Positions 26,773 to 35,332 of a DNA stretch of 64,000 bases are shown in pieces. Numbering within the stretch: the first letter of the stretch is position 1; each line of letters opens with the position of its first letter. The DNA comes from Streptomyces sp. R302 (GTDB lineage Bacteria; Actinomycetota; Actinomycetes; Streptomycetales; Streptomycetaceae), in the NCBI RefSeq assembly GCF_012927245.1, contig NZ_JABBGE010000010.1, positions 1-64,000 on the forward strand, written 5' to 3'. A program made the translations under genes and the position numbers. The notes under the pieces were generated by a model. That model worked only from the letters and a program-made list of their open reading frames with translations. It was not told the DNA's origin and did no database searches.

Positions 26773-27359
26773 CCGTCCGCCTCCTCCTCTCCGGTGTCCG
26801 GCTGGATGCCGGCGAGGAGGTTGAAGGCGCCGGTGAGCAGGTTGAGGCTGACGACCCCGACCACTTCGGCGAGGACCCGGTCGCTCCAGCCGTGCGCCCG
26901 CACCTCGGCGACGTCGGCGTCGCCGAGCGCGCCCGGTTCGGCGAGGACCTTGAGGGCGAGGGCGATCAGGGCGGCCTCGCGCGGATCGGTGGAGGTGTCC
27001 TGGCGGGCCAGGGCGATGTCCGTGTCGTTCAGCCCGGCGGCGCGGCCTGCCGACTCGTGCGCCTCGCGGCAGGTGCCGCAGCCGATCCACTCCTGGACGG
27101 CGAGGGAGAGTTTCTCGCTCAGCGCGCGCGGGATCTTCACCCGCTTCATGGCGCGGGAGAGGCTCAGATATCCCTCGATCATCGCGGGCGAGTTGGCCAT
27201 CGTGGAGACCATCTCGCCCGCCGAGCCGTGCCGTTCGACGATGTCCGCGAGGAGTTCGCGGGCCCGGCCCCGGGCCTGGTCGGGGGTGAGCGCCGGCAGG
27301 CGTCGGGGGCGGGCGGTGGTGACGGTGGTGATTGCCGCGGTGGTGCCGGTCGTGGTCAT
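26769..27359 (-). CDS. Carboxymuconolactone decarboxylase / AhpD-like protein
   Basis: A 196-residue protein with the peroxidase-type motif C94-G-T-C97...H101 (WIGCGTCREAHESAG). This is the AhpD catalytic signature, so a disulfide-based alkylhydroperoxidase role is more likely than decarboxylation. AGAGGAGGAG precedes the ATG. Its start overlaps the P450 stop (TCAT on the plus strand). A CsoR-like inverted repeat lies 15 bp upstream, within the P450 tail. Known indolocarbazole clusters do not, to my memory, include such a gene. Confidence 0.85.
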   Translation of the reverse strand: MTTTGTTAAITTVTTARPRRLPALTPDQARGRARELLADIVERHGSAGEMVSTMANSPAMIEGYLSLSRAMKRVKIPRALSEKLSLAVQEWIGCGTCREAHESAGRAAGLNDTDIALARQDTSTDPREAALIALALKVLAEPGALGDADVAEVRAHGWSDRVLAEVVGVVSLNLLTGAFNLLAGIQPDTGEEEADG

Positions 27360-28720
27360 GCACTCCTCCTCTGTATACCCATGGGGGGTATAACGGGAGG
27401 TGGGGTCGGTTCGTTCCCGGCCGCCTGCCCCCTGTCCCGGAGGACCAGCCGGGACGGGCCGTGGAAGACCCAGTCCGGGGCGTACTCCACCTCGACGAGC
27501 GGGCGGGCGTCCGGCCTGAGCAGGGGCAGCCGTTCGAGGAGCACGGCGAGCCCCGTCTCCGCCTCCAGACGGGCGAGCGCCGCGCCCGCGCAGTAGTGGA
27601 TGCCGAGCCCGAAGGCGCAGTGCCGGCCCGTGGCCCGGCGGATGTCGAGGACGTCCGGGTCGGGGAAGCACGCCGGGTCCCGGTGGGCGGAGCCGATCAC
27701 CGCGACGAGCCGGTCCCCGCGCCGGATCCGCCGCCCGGCGAGCTCGGTCTCCCGCCACGCCCAGCGGGTGACCATCTGCACCGGCGGGTCGAAGCGCAGG
27801 AACTCGTCCACCGCCCCGGCCACGAGTCCCGGCTCGGCGCGGAGTTCGGCGACCGTCCCGGGCCGGGTGAGCAGGGCCAGGACCGCCTTCCCGAGGAGCC
27901 CGGTCGTCGTCTCGTGCCCGGCCGTCAGGAGGTGGACGCAGGTCGACGCGAGGAGCCCCGGGGTGAGCGAGGGGTCCTCCCGCCCGGCCGCCGCCAGTGC
28001 TCCCATCAGGTCGCGCGGCTCCCCGTCCGCGTCCCGCCGGGCCGTCAGCGCGGCCGTGAAGTACCGCTCCAGCTCGCCCGCCGCGCGGTCGGCCCGCGCG
28101 AGGCCCGCCCCGGTCCGGTCGCCGCGCGTCCCGCCCGCCTCCTGGAGCGCGAGCGCCCGCTCCCGGAACCACGGCCACAACCGCCCCTCCACCCCGAGCA
28201 CGCGCGCGATGACGAGCAGCGGGAACGGCGCCGCGAACCCCCGCACCACATCGACGGCCGCCCGCCCCGCGAGCGGTGCCGCCAGCTCCTCGGCGATCTC
28301 CCGTACGGCCGGCCGCAGTCCGGCGACGGCGGCGGAGGCGAGCGGCGGGTTCACCCGCGCCCGCAGCACGGTGTGCCGGGGCGGATCGAGGAAGACCAGC
28401 CAGTTCTCGACGACCCGCCGCAGCGTCTCGTACCCCTCCGGTATCGGCGCCGCCCGCCCGGTCGCCGGGGACCTCCGCCGGTACGCGCGCCCCGCGAGCA
28501 CCCGCGCCACCTCCGCGTACCGGAAGAGGTACCAGGTGGTGGCCCCGGTCCCGCCCGCGCCGTCGCCGTCGCCGTCGTGGTCGCGGTCGCGGTCCGCGTC
28601 GGTGTCGGAGGACCGCACGGCATGGACGGGGTCCCGCTCGCGGTAGCGGCGGTAGACCGGGTACGGATCCGCCAGGTCGAGCAGCCCGGAATCGAACGGC
28701 GCGAGCCGGTCCCCGCCCAT
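27356..28720 (-). CDS. staP/rebP-like: Cytochrome P450, StaP/RebP-like (CYP245-type)
   Basis: A 454-residue P450. It has the I-helix motif AGHETT, the ExxR-type EFLRFDPP, and the heme ligand C377 in FGLGIHYCAGA. ADPYPVYRRYRE, RVVENWLVFLDPPRHT, GFAAPFPLLVI, CVHLLTAGHETTT and a final VEYAPDWVFHGPSRLVL closely match remembered StaP. StaP couples the two indoles of chromopyrrolic acid to make the six-ring core. Unusual points: an Asp/Arg/Gly-rich insertion near residues 38-58 from a short DNA repeat, and about 27 extra C-terminal residues read through the operator-like repeat. ATG overlaps the stop of the preceding gene. Confidence 0.92.
   Translation of the reverse strand: MGGDRLAPFDSGLLDLADPYPVYRRYRERDPVHAVRSSDTDADRDRDHDGDGDGAGGTGATTWYLFRYAEVARVLAGRAYRRRSPATGRAAPIPEGYETLRRVVENWLVFLDPPRHTVLRARVNPPLASAAVAGLRPAVREIAEELAAPLAGRAAVDVVRGFAAPFPLLVIARVLGVEGRLWPWFRERALALQEAGGTRGDRTGAGLARADRAAGELERYFTAALTARRDADGEPRDLMGALAAAGREDPSLTPGLLASTCVHLLTAGHETTTGLLGKAVLALLTRPGTVAELRAEPGLVAGAVDEFLRFDPPVQMVTRWAWRETELAGRRIRRGDRLVAVIGSAHRDPACFPDPDVLDIRRATGRHCAFGLGIHYCAGAALARLEAETGLAVLLERLPLLRPDARPLVEVEYAPDWVFHGPSRLVLRDRGQAAGNEPTPPPVIPPMGIQRRSA
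27374..27392. promoter_or_regulatory. CsoR/FrmR-type operator-like inverted repeat
   Basis: TATACCC, 5-nt spacer, GGGTATA: perfect 7-bp arms. AT-flanked C/G tracts of this form are typical of CsoR/CstR/FrmR (DUF156) operators. It lies inside the last codons of the P450 gene and just before the AhpD-like start. Confidence 0.55.
28557..28612 (-). repeat. Short GAC/CGC-type repeat in the P450 gene
   Basis: Purine-rotated 6-bp units (GTCGCC, GTCGCG) code for the DADRDRDHDGDGDG insertion of the P450 between the A-helix region and the first beta-sheet. Confidence 0.65.
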
Positions 28721-30369
28721 CACCCGCCCCCGTCCGTCCGCGCCCCGCCGGTGGCCGGCCCGGCGCCGCGCACCAGGTCGGCGAGGGCGCCGGGGTCGGC
28801 GGGCGGCCGGGCCCCCCGCCAGGCGACATGGCCGTCCGGCCGCACCAGTACGTAGGCGTGCCCGTACCGACGCCGAGGCTCCGAGCCCCCGGGCGGGCTC
28901 CACACCCGCAACGGCACCCTCCGCGCGGCGAAGGCCCGTTCCGTCCCCTCGGTCCCGACCGTGTCCCCGGGGGCCAGTCGGAGCAGGGTGAACCCCGGGC
29001 CGAAGAGGTCCAGCGTGGAGAACCCCGGCGCCAGCCACACGTGCGGGGCACGCCCGCCCGGCACCGCCGCCCGGTCCCACTCCGGACGGTCGTCGTCCTG
29101 GGCATCCGGAACCGGCTCCCCGTCCGTGCCCTGCGCGACGAGCGGCGACCGGTACCGGTGGGCGAAGTGGGCGTCGGGCGCCTCGAACTCGCGCCGGGGG
29201 TCGGAGGCGGCGATCCTCCGCCCCAGCTCCGCCCGGGCCTCCGCGCCGCGCGGCGAGTCCTCCAGGAGCGCCGAGGTGATGCGCCGGTCCAGGGTGCGGC
29301 GCAGATTGCGGTGGCTCTCCTCCAGGCCGGCGAGGGCGACCGGACGCCGCTCGCTCCCGTACGCGTCGAGCAGCCCGGGACCCGCCCAGCCGGACAGTTC
29401 CGCGCCGAGCTTCCAGCCGAGATCGGCCGCGTCGCCGATCCCGGTGGCCAGACCGAAGCCGCCGGAGGGGGAGAGGGTGTGTGCCGCGTCCCCGGCGAGC
29501 AGCACCCGGCCGTCGCGGTAGCGGGCGGCGACCCGGTGGGTCAGGTGCCACCGGGAGTCCGAGAGGATCTCCACCGGCACGTCCACGGCGAGCGCCCGGC
29601 GGACCACCCGCAGTGGCTCGGCCGGGCCCGGGGGACAGGTGAGCCGGTACAGGTCCCGGCCGTCCATCGCCCGCAGCGGGTACCGCAGCCCGCCCGGTTC
29701 GGTGACGAAGTGGACCAGGGCCGCCCGCCCGCCGAGCCGCTCGCCGAGACCCGGCGCCCGGAAGAGGACGTTCCGCAGGGTTCGGGTGGCGTGCCGCTCC
29801 GGCGAGGCGATCCCGCACTCCTTCCGCACCGGCGAGGCCGCCCCGTCGCACCCCACCAGATACCGGGCGTGCACCGTCGTCACCACCCCCGCCGCGTCGG
29901 TCAGCTCGGCCCGCACCCCGTCGTCCGTCTGCCGGAAGCCGGTCAGCCGGGTCCGCAGCCGCACCGGGCCGTCGGGCCGCACACCGAGCCGTCGCGTCAG
30001 CAGCGGCACGAGCCAGTGCTGGGGGCAGATCGCCTCGGGCTCCGGCGTGTGGGCGGGCGGCGGCCGCTCGGCTACCGTGCCGAACCGCAGCCGGTGCAGC
30101 TCGTGCCCGCCGACCGCCGTCACCCAGGCGACGTCCAGGGTGTGCCCGGCGGGCCAGCCGGCACCCCGGATCGCGTCCGCCACGCCCCAGCGGCGGAACA
30201 GCTCCATCGCCCTCGGGCCGATCGTCGACACCCTGGGATGGGTGATCCGGCCGTCCCCGGCCTCCGCCAGGACGAAGTCGACCCCCCGCCACGCCAGGTC
30301 GAGCCCGAGCGCCAGCCCCACCGGACCGCCGCCCACGACGAGCACCTCGGTCTCCTCCACCGCCGTCAT
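28720..30369 (-). CDS. rebC/staC-like: FAD monooxygenase, RebC/StaC-like
   Basis: A 549-residue class A flavin monooxygenase. The FAD motif is VLVVGGGPVGLALGLDLAWR, the DG motif LVGCDGAASPVRK, and the GD motif RVLLAGDAAHTLSPSGGFGL. THPRVSTIGPRAMELFRRWGVAD, EAICPQHWLVPLL and RVAARYRDGRV closely follow remembered RebC. RebC acts with the P450 and sets the oxidation state of the pyrrole-derived ring: RebC gives the dioxo arcyriaflavin type, StaC the lactam K252c. Which of the two this one gives cannot be told by eye. It starts 4 bp after the synthase stop. Confidence 0.92.
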   Translation of the reverse strand: MTAVEETEVLVVGGGPVGLALGLDLAWRGVDFVLAEAGDGRITHPRVSTIGPRAMELFRRWGVADAIRGAGWPAGHTLDVAWVTAVGGHELHRLRFGTVAERPPPAHTPEPEAICPQHWLVPLLTRRLGVRPDGPVRLRTRLTGFRQTDDGVRAELTDAAGVVTTVHARYLVGCDGAASPVRKECGIASPERHATRTLRNVLFRAPGLGERLGGRAALVHFVTEPGGLRYPLRAMDGRDLYRLTCPPGPAEPLRVVRRALAVDVPVEILSDSRWHLTHRVAARYRDGRVLLAGDAAHTLSPSGGFGLATGIGDAADLGWKLGAELSGWAGPGLLDAYGSERRPVALAGLEESHRNLRRTLDRRITSALLEDSPRGAEARAELGRRIAASDPRREFEAPDAHFAHRYRSPLVAQGTDGEPVPDAQDDDRPEWDRAAVPGGRAPHVWLAPGFSTLDLFGPGFTLLRLAPGDTVGTEGTERAFAARRVPLRVWSPPGGSEPRRRYGHAYVLVRPDGHVAWRGARPPADPGALADLVRGAGPATGGARTDGGG

Positions 30370-30373
30370 CGGC

Positions 30374-33300
30374 TCACCTCCTCCCCTCCGCCGCGAAGTA
30401 CTCCGCGTACCAGGCCATCAGCTCCGGCACCCGGTCGGGGACGCCCGGGCACTCCCGGGCCATCGCCGCCAGGTGCCGGAAGCGCATCGCGAAACCGCGC
30501 CGGGCCACATCGGGCCTGGCGATGTGCACGGGTGGTTCCTCCAGCTCGAAGGAGGGGCCCGCCGTCCGCCCACGCCACCCCGAGTCGAGCGTGACGAGGA
30601 GTTCGGCCAGCGGCCGCATCATCCCCGTCATCACGTCGATCGAGGCGTTCATCAGCCGGGAGCGGCGCAGGCTCGCGTCCGGACTCTCGCCGAAGTGCTG
30701 GACCATCAGCTGGAGCATCAGGAAGTAGCTGCGGTTGAACAGCCGCAGCACCTGCCGGGCATGCGCGTCGAGCACGGCGGCCCGCCCCGGATGCGCAGGG
30801 TCGGCCGTCGGGTTCCGCAGGGCCGGATAGGCTGGCTCCCACGGCGCCCCCTGCCCGCCGGGCCCGTCGGCCCGTTCGGCCATGAGGAGTTCGGCGAGCC
30901 GCACGAAGGTCTCGTGGTGCGAGGGGCCGCCGTCCCCCGGCGCGTCCAGGACCCCGCCCTCGCCCTGCTCGGTGACGAAGTCGATGGCGAAGAGCGCGCT
31001 CGACAGGTCGTCCACCTCCAGCTGGTAGTCCGGGTGGACGGAGTCGACGGCCGCCCCCAGGAACAGGTGGTGCTCCCCGCCGCCCCGGCCCCGCTCCACC
31101 AGGAACAGGTCGGGCACCCGGGTCAGCCCGTCCCTGATCGCCGCGTACAGCTCGCTCGGCGACCCGAACGGCGTCCCCGCGCGCCCGGCGCCCCACGGCT
31201 CTCCCGCCGCCTCCGTCCCGGACCCCGCCGTCCCCACCGAGCCGCCCGCGAGCCGTTCGGGCCGCTCGATCGCGATGAACCGCTGGAGACTGCCCAGGTG
31301 CAGCGGCTCCAGGGCGAAGTCCAGCGGCAGCGGAAGGCGTCCCGGCGACCCGAAGTCGATCGCCGGCACGTGGAAGGGCTCGCCCATCGCCATCAGCACG
31401 TTGTTGACGACCAGGAAGTGGATCATCTCCTCGCGGGCCACGTCGAGGAGGCTGTCCCTGATCCCCTTCGCCAGGGTCTCCCCGCCGTCCCCGCAGGCCA
31501 GCCGGAGCTGCCGGGGCGTCCACACCCCGCTGCGGACGTACGCGAACCCCGTCCCGTGCGTCGGTACCGTGTACGCCGCGTACAGGTACTGCAGCGAGGT
31601 CGCCAGCTCCACCGTGACCGCCTGCCACAGCGCCGCGCGCAACTGGCCCCGGGTGGTGATGCGCGGCTCGGCCGCCCGGCGCGGCGCGGGGGCCGCCGGC
31701 GCGTGCGGGTGCGCCGCCGCCGCGCCCCGGGAGCGCAGATAGGAGAGGAGGAGCCGGGCCTTGGGCAGCGTCAGGTCCCGGGTCGGCGGCATGTAGTAGG
31801 TGCGGTCCTTGTTCGCCGGATCGCACATCTGCCACACGAGCTTCGCGTACGTCTCCACCTTGCACCGGTCGGCGAGGCTGAACACCTCGTCCCGCATGAA
31901 CGGGAACAACTGCTCGTAGTACGCGAACACCTCACGGTGCAGCAGCGCGAAGTCGACCTCGGACGGCAGGACCGCGTCCAGGTGCCAGTCGTCGGGCAGC
32001 ACCCGCACGGCGGCGCCCCCCGCCCACGCCCAGAAGCCGAGCGCGTCCCCGTCGTCGTAGCAGGCGGCCGCCGAACCGGGCGCCGCCGCGTCGGCCGGCG
32101 GCAGGTCCTCCGGCCCCGTCGAGAACAGCAGCCGCGCGGTGCCCGCCCGCGCCCCGTGGACCGTGAACCAGCCGTGCCCCTCCGCGTCCGTCACCACCCG
32201 GCAGGCGGCCCCGGCGGGCTCCGCCTCGGAGCCCTTCCGGCCGCCCGTCCGCCCGGCCCGGAGCCGTACCACCTCGACGTCCCCGGTGCGGGCACCCGGA
32301 CCGGACGCCGCCGGATCCAGCGGCAGGGCACGCGGGTTGGGGTACTGCCGCACCTCCACCGCGTCGAGCGGCCCCGGCCGGCCGCGCAGGAAGCTCCGCA
32401 CCGGCACCTCGACGGCGTGCTCGTCGCCGCGCTCCACGTCCGGATGGTCCAGGATCAGCGCGGCCTCGTCGGCGAGCACCACCGCCTCCCGCTCCCGCAG
32501 GACGACCCCGGTGCCGTCCCGCACCACCACGAGCCCCTCCTCCCCGGCCCGGCGCACCGCCTCCTCCGACACCGCCGGCACGGTCGCCACCGCCCCGCCC
32601 CGGAATTCCCGGGGCAGCACCGCGACCGTCAGCCCCGACCCGGCGGTCCGCACTTCGAGCGCGGGACCGTCACCACCGTCCGTCCCGCCGCGCGCGTACG
32701 GCTCGTTGACCACCACCCCCTCGGGTCCGACCCGCACCGTGCACGGCCCGGGCCCGTCCGCACCGCCGTCCTCCGCCCCGTACGGGACGAGCAGCCGGCC
32801 CGCCGGATGACTGCGCGGCTCGCCGGGACCCCACGGCGCCACGACCCCCCGCAGCCGCCACCGCCCCGGCGCGTCCCCGGCCTCGGACGACCCCTCCGGG
32901 TCCGCCTCCGCCTCCAGGGTGAACTGGACGAGGAGCGCCCCGCCGTCCCGCTCGGCCACGGCCGCCCGCAGTGCCCGGACGGCCAGGGAGTCCACCGCAC
33001 CCGCCTGCCAGTCCGGTCCGTCGTCCGCCCCGGCCACGCACTGGTACAGCGAGCGCGCCGGCGGCCGGAAGCCCTGCCAGCGCGGCGGCATGAATCCGCT
33101 CACCCCGCCCAGGCACGCATAGCCGGTGTCGTGCGACCGGCCCGCACGTCCGAACGCGAACCGGCCGCCCATCAGCGTCGCCGTCCACGAGGACACCGGA
33201 TCGACGTCGAAGACCCGCGCCCGGTTCACCGTCGTGCCCAGATAGGGGTTGTGATGGCCCCACAGGTCCACCGACCGGCCCACCAGCGGATCCGACCGGT

Positions 33301-33580
33301 CGACCTCGCCCGCCCGCCGCTCCACCCCGGTGACCCGGGCCTCCCACACCAGATGCCCGTTCCCCGAGAAGTGCCCGCCGCGCGCGCCCCGCTCCGCCAG
33401 GTGCGCGTGGTAGTCGGCCGCCGGGCCCACCACCCCGAACGGCTCCGCCGGAGCGCCTCCGGCCGCGCTGCGCAGCGCCGTGTTCGAGGCCAGGTCCACG
33501 AGCCCGGACCGCGGCCCGGTCGGCAGCCGGGTCAGCGCCGTACCGGCGAAGTACACCCGGGGCAGGTCGAAGACGCTCAC
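30374..33580 (-). CDS. rebD/staD-like: Chromopyrrolic acid synthase, RebD/StaD/VioB-like
   Basis: A 1068-residue enzyme that couples two indole-pyruvate imines, the expected size for RebD/VioB (about 1000). The N-terminus MSVFDLPRVYFAG (GTG-coded) and PTGPRSGLVDLASN are typical. The second half (about residue 640 on) is a ferritin-like iminophenyl-pyruvate dimer synthase domain with AVTVELATSLQYLYAAYTVP and AREEMIHFLVVNNVLMAMGEPFH, whose Glu/His residues can bind iron. GTG 33580 overlaps the stop of the oxidase gene (GTGA), so the two are coupled. The long plus-strand frame opposite this gene is a GC-bias shadow. Confidence 0.93.
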   Translation of the reverse strand: MSVFDLPRVYFAGTALTRLPTGPRSGLVDLASNTALRSAAGGAPAEPFGVVGPAADYHAHLAERGARGGHFSGNGHLVWEARVTGVERRAGEVDRSDPLVGRSVDLWGHHNPYLGTTVNRARVFDVDPVSSWTATLMGGRFAFGRAGRSHDTGYACLGGVSGFMPPRWQGFRPPARSLYQCVAGADDGPDWQAGAVDSLAVRALRAAVAERDGGALLVQFTLEAEADPEGSSEAGDAPGRWRLRGVVAPWGPGEPRSHPAGRLLVPYGAEDGGADGPGPCTVRVGPEGVVVNEPYARGGTDGGDGPALEVRTAGSGLTVAVLPREFRGGAVATVPAVSEEAVRRAGEEGLVVVRDGTGVVLREREAVVLADEAALILDHPDVERGDEHAVEVPVRSFLRGRPGPLDAVEVRQYPNPRALPLDPAASGPGARTGDVEVVRLRAGRTGGRKGSEAEPAGAACRVVTDAEGHGWFTVHGARAGTARLLFSTGPEDLPPADAAAPGSAAACYDDGDALGFWAWAGGAAVRVLPDDWHLDAVLPSEVDFALLHREVFAYYEQLFPFMRDEVFSLADRCKVETYAKLVWQMCDPANKDRTYYMPPTRDLTLPKARLLLSYLRSRGAAAAHPHAPAAPAPRRAAEPRITTRGQLRAALWQAVTVELATSLQYLYAAYTVPTHGTGFAYVRSGVWTPRQLRLACGDGGETLAKGIRDSLLDVAREEMIHFLVVNNVLMAMGEPFHVPAIDFGSPGRLPLPLDFALEPLHLGSLQRFIAIERPERLAGGSVGTAGSGTEAAGEPWGAGRAGTPFGSPSELYAAIRDGLTRVPDLFLVERGRGGGEHHLFLGAAVDSVHPDYQLEVDDLSSALFAIDFVTEQGEGGVLDAPGDGGPSHHETFVRLAELLMAERADGPGGQGAPWEPAYPALRNPTADPAHPGRAAVLDAHARQVLRLFNRSYFLMLQLMVQHFGESPDASLRRSRLMNASIDVMTGMMRPLAELLVTLDSGWRGRTAGPSFELEEPPVHIARPDVARRGFAMRFRHLAAMARECPGVPDRVPELMAWYAEYFAAEGRR

Positions 33581-35157
33581 GCCGCCTCCCGACCGGCCGG
33601 CGCGGGCGCGCCCCGCCACCACCCGTCCCGGGACGGGCCGCCGCACCGCCCCTCGTCCCGCGCGATCAGCTCCACCGCCTCCAGAGCCGACTCCACCGCC
33701 CCCTCGATCCATGCCGGTTCCGTCGCGCAGTGCTCCCCGGCGAAGAACATCCGGCCCTGCGGCCGCAGCGCGCGCAGCCGCTGCTCCTCCCGGCCCGCCG
33801 GGTCCGCGCCCCAGCGGATCGTGCAGCCGCCGCGCGTCCACGGATGGCCGCCCCAGGCCAGACTGGCGACCCCGCGGACCATCCCGCGCCGCAGCAGCTG
33901 CGGATGCATCCGGCCCAACTCCTCGACGACCGCCCGGTGCCGGACCGGCGCCGGCATCCCGCCGAGCACGTCGGCGTCCTCGCCGATCGTGTAGCTGGCG
34001 AGCAGCGCCGCCCCGAGCGAGGGCTCCGCGGCACCCTCGGCACCGGCCGGTTCGGCGGTCGGATAGTACGTCTGCCGGATCCGGCCGCCGCTGAACGAGG
34101 CGCCGCCCCGGATGCCCTCCCGCTCCCAGAACGGCTCCCTGCAGTGCACGGCCACCTTGGTCGCCGGGCAGTAGACGACCTCCCGGACGGCGGCGAGCTT
34201 GTCCTCGTCGAACCCCGCCAGACGCAGCCCCCGGAGCACCGAGAACGGCACCGTGCACAGCACGTAGTCGCACCGCCGGACCCGGGCCCCCGCCCCGCCC
34301 CCGAGCCGCACCTGCACGTGGTCGGCGGCGACCTCGAAGCCCGTCGCGGGCTGACCCAGCCAGATCGGCCCCCGGATCCGCGCGGCCAGCCGCTGCACCA
34401 GCTGGTCCATGCCGCAGGCCAGCTGCACGAGCCGGGGACTCGTCTCGGTCAGGATGTCGTCGAGGAAGCCGTCGAGCCGGCTGCCGCACCCCGCCCGGAT
34501 CCCCGGATGGGCCGCGAAGAGGCCGTGCACGTCGATCCGGTCCTTGCCGCCGCCCCGCAGATGCGGCGTCAGATCGATCTCGTCCACCAGACCGAGCAGC
34601 CGCCCGCCCAGATCGGCCCTGAGCCCGTCCCGCAGCGCCGGCGGGGCGACGGCGTCGACGACCGCGGCCAGCCAGGCGCCGAAGACCACCGTCTCCTCCC
34701 GGAACCCGGCCGGCCCCAGCGAGGACCGCACCTCGGACACCAGGGCGCGCGGCGCGTCCCGCAGCCGCACGTGCCCGCCACCGGTCGCCAGGAAGGCGTT
34801 CTCCTCCGACAGCAGCGTCCGGAACGGCCGCACCTGGTCGGCGAGCCCCAGGTGGGCGACGTACCCCATCGTCCGGTGGTGCGCCGTGGGGATCCGCATC
34901 GCGCCCAGCTCCACGAACGGCGCGCCCTCCTGCGCCCCGAAGCGGTGGGTGCGCACCCGCCCGCCGAGCCGCAGGCTCCCTTCGAGGACCTCGACGCGGA
35001 ACCCCCGCCGCTCCAGCTCGTAGGCGGCGACGAGCCCGGCCATCCCCGCCCCCACGACGGTCACCGTGCCACCGGCACAGGGACGCCTGCGGGGCGACGG
35101 GCCGGGACGGGGCAGGGGAACGGTGACGGCGGCAGGGTGGAGGGGCGTGGTGGACAT
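33577..35157 (-). CDS. rebO/staO-like: FAD-dependent L-tryptophan oxidase, RebO/StaO/VioA-like
   Basis: A 526-residue L-amino-acid oxidase of the flavin amine oxidase family. The dinucleotide motif is VVGAGMAGLVAAYELERRG (G36, G38, G41). LGGRVRTHRF and the C-terminal MFFAGEHCATEPAWIEGAVESALEA complete the FAD site. In the pathway it turns tryptophan (or a halotryptophan) into the indole-pyruvate imine that the next enzyme dimerises. The N-terminus has about 28 extra proline/arginine-rich residues before the fold. GGAG lies about 10 nt before ATG 35157. Confidence 0.9.
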   Translation of the reverse strand: MSTTPLHPAAVTVPLPRPGPSPRRRPCAGGTVTVVGAGMAGLVAAYELERRGFRVEVLEGSLRLGGRVRTHRFGAQEGAPFVELGAMRIPTAHHRTMGYVAHLGLADQVRPFRTLLSEENAFLATGGGHVRLRDAPRALVSEVRSSLGPAGFREETVVFGAWLAAVVDAVAPPALRDGLRADLGGRLLGLVDEIDLTPHLRGGGKDRIDVHGLFAAHPGIRAGCGSRLDGFLDDILTETSPRLVQLACGMDQLVQRLAARIRGPIWLGQPATGFEVAADHVQVRLGGGAGARVRRCDYVLCTVPFSVLRGLRLAGFDEDKLAAVREVVYCPATKVAVHCREPFWEREGIRGGASFSGGRIRQTYYPTAEPAGAEGAAEPSLGAALLASYTIGEDADVLGGMPAPVRHRAVVEELGRMHPQLLRRGMVRGVASLAWGGHPWTRGGCTIRWGADPAGREEQRLRALRPQGRMFFAGEHCATEPAWIEGAVESALEAVELIARDEGRCGGPSRDGWWRGAPAPAGREAA

Positions 35158-35196
35158 CAGGATCCGACTCCCGGACGGTTCGATGCGCAGGCTCTG

Positions 35197-35275
35197 GGAC
35201 GAGACGACGAGACGACGAGAAGGCGAGAAGGCGAAAAGGCGAAAAGGCGAGACGGCGAGAGAACGGGAGGGCGAC
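35197..35275. repeat. Purine-rich short tandem repeat between two cluster genes
   Basis: GACGA and (G)AGAAGGC/GAAAAGGC units of about 9-10 bp repeat through 35197-35275 with almost only purines on the plus strand. It fills most of the 175 bp between the extra monooxygenase gene and the tryptophan oxidase gene, the only sizeable gap in the operon. Confidence 0.75.
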
Positions 35276-35332
35276 AGGGCGCGGGGACGGGACGTCGCGG
35301 GCGCGGGCGCCGCAGGCCGGGGCGAGCGCCGC

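Noticed and set aside
29639..33994. A 1451-codon open frame on the plus strand opposite the bisindole genes
   Set aside because: It is antisense to the synthase and monooxygenase genes, its composition (Arg/Pro/Gly-rich) is that of a GC-bias shadow, and no domain is visible.
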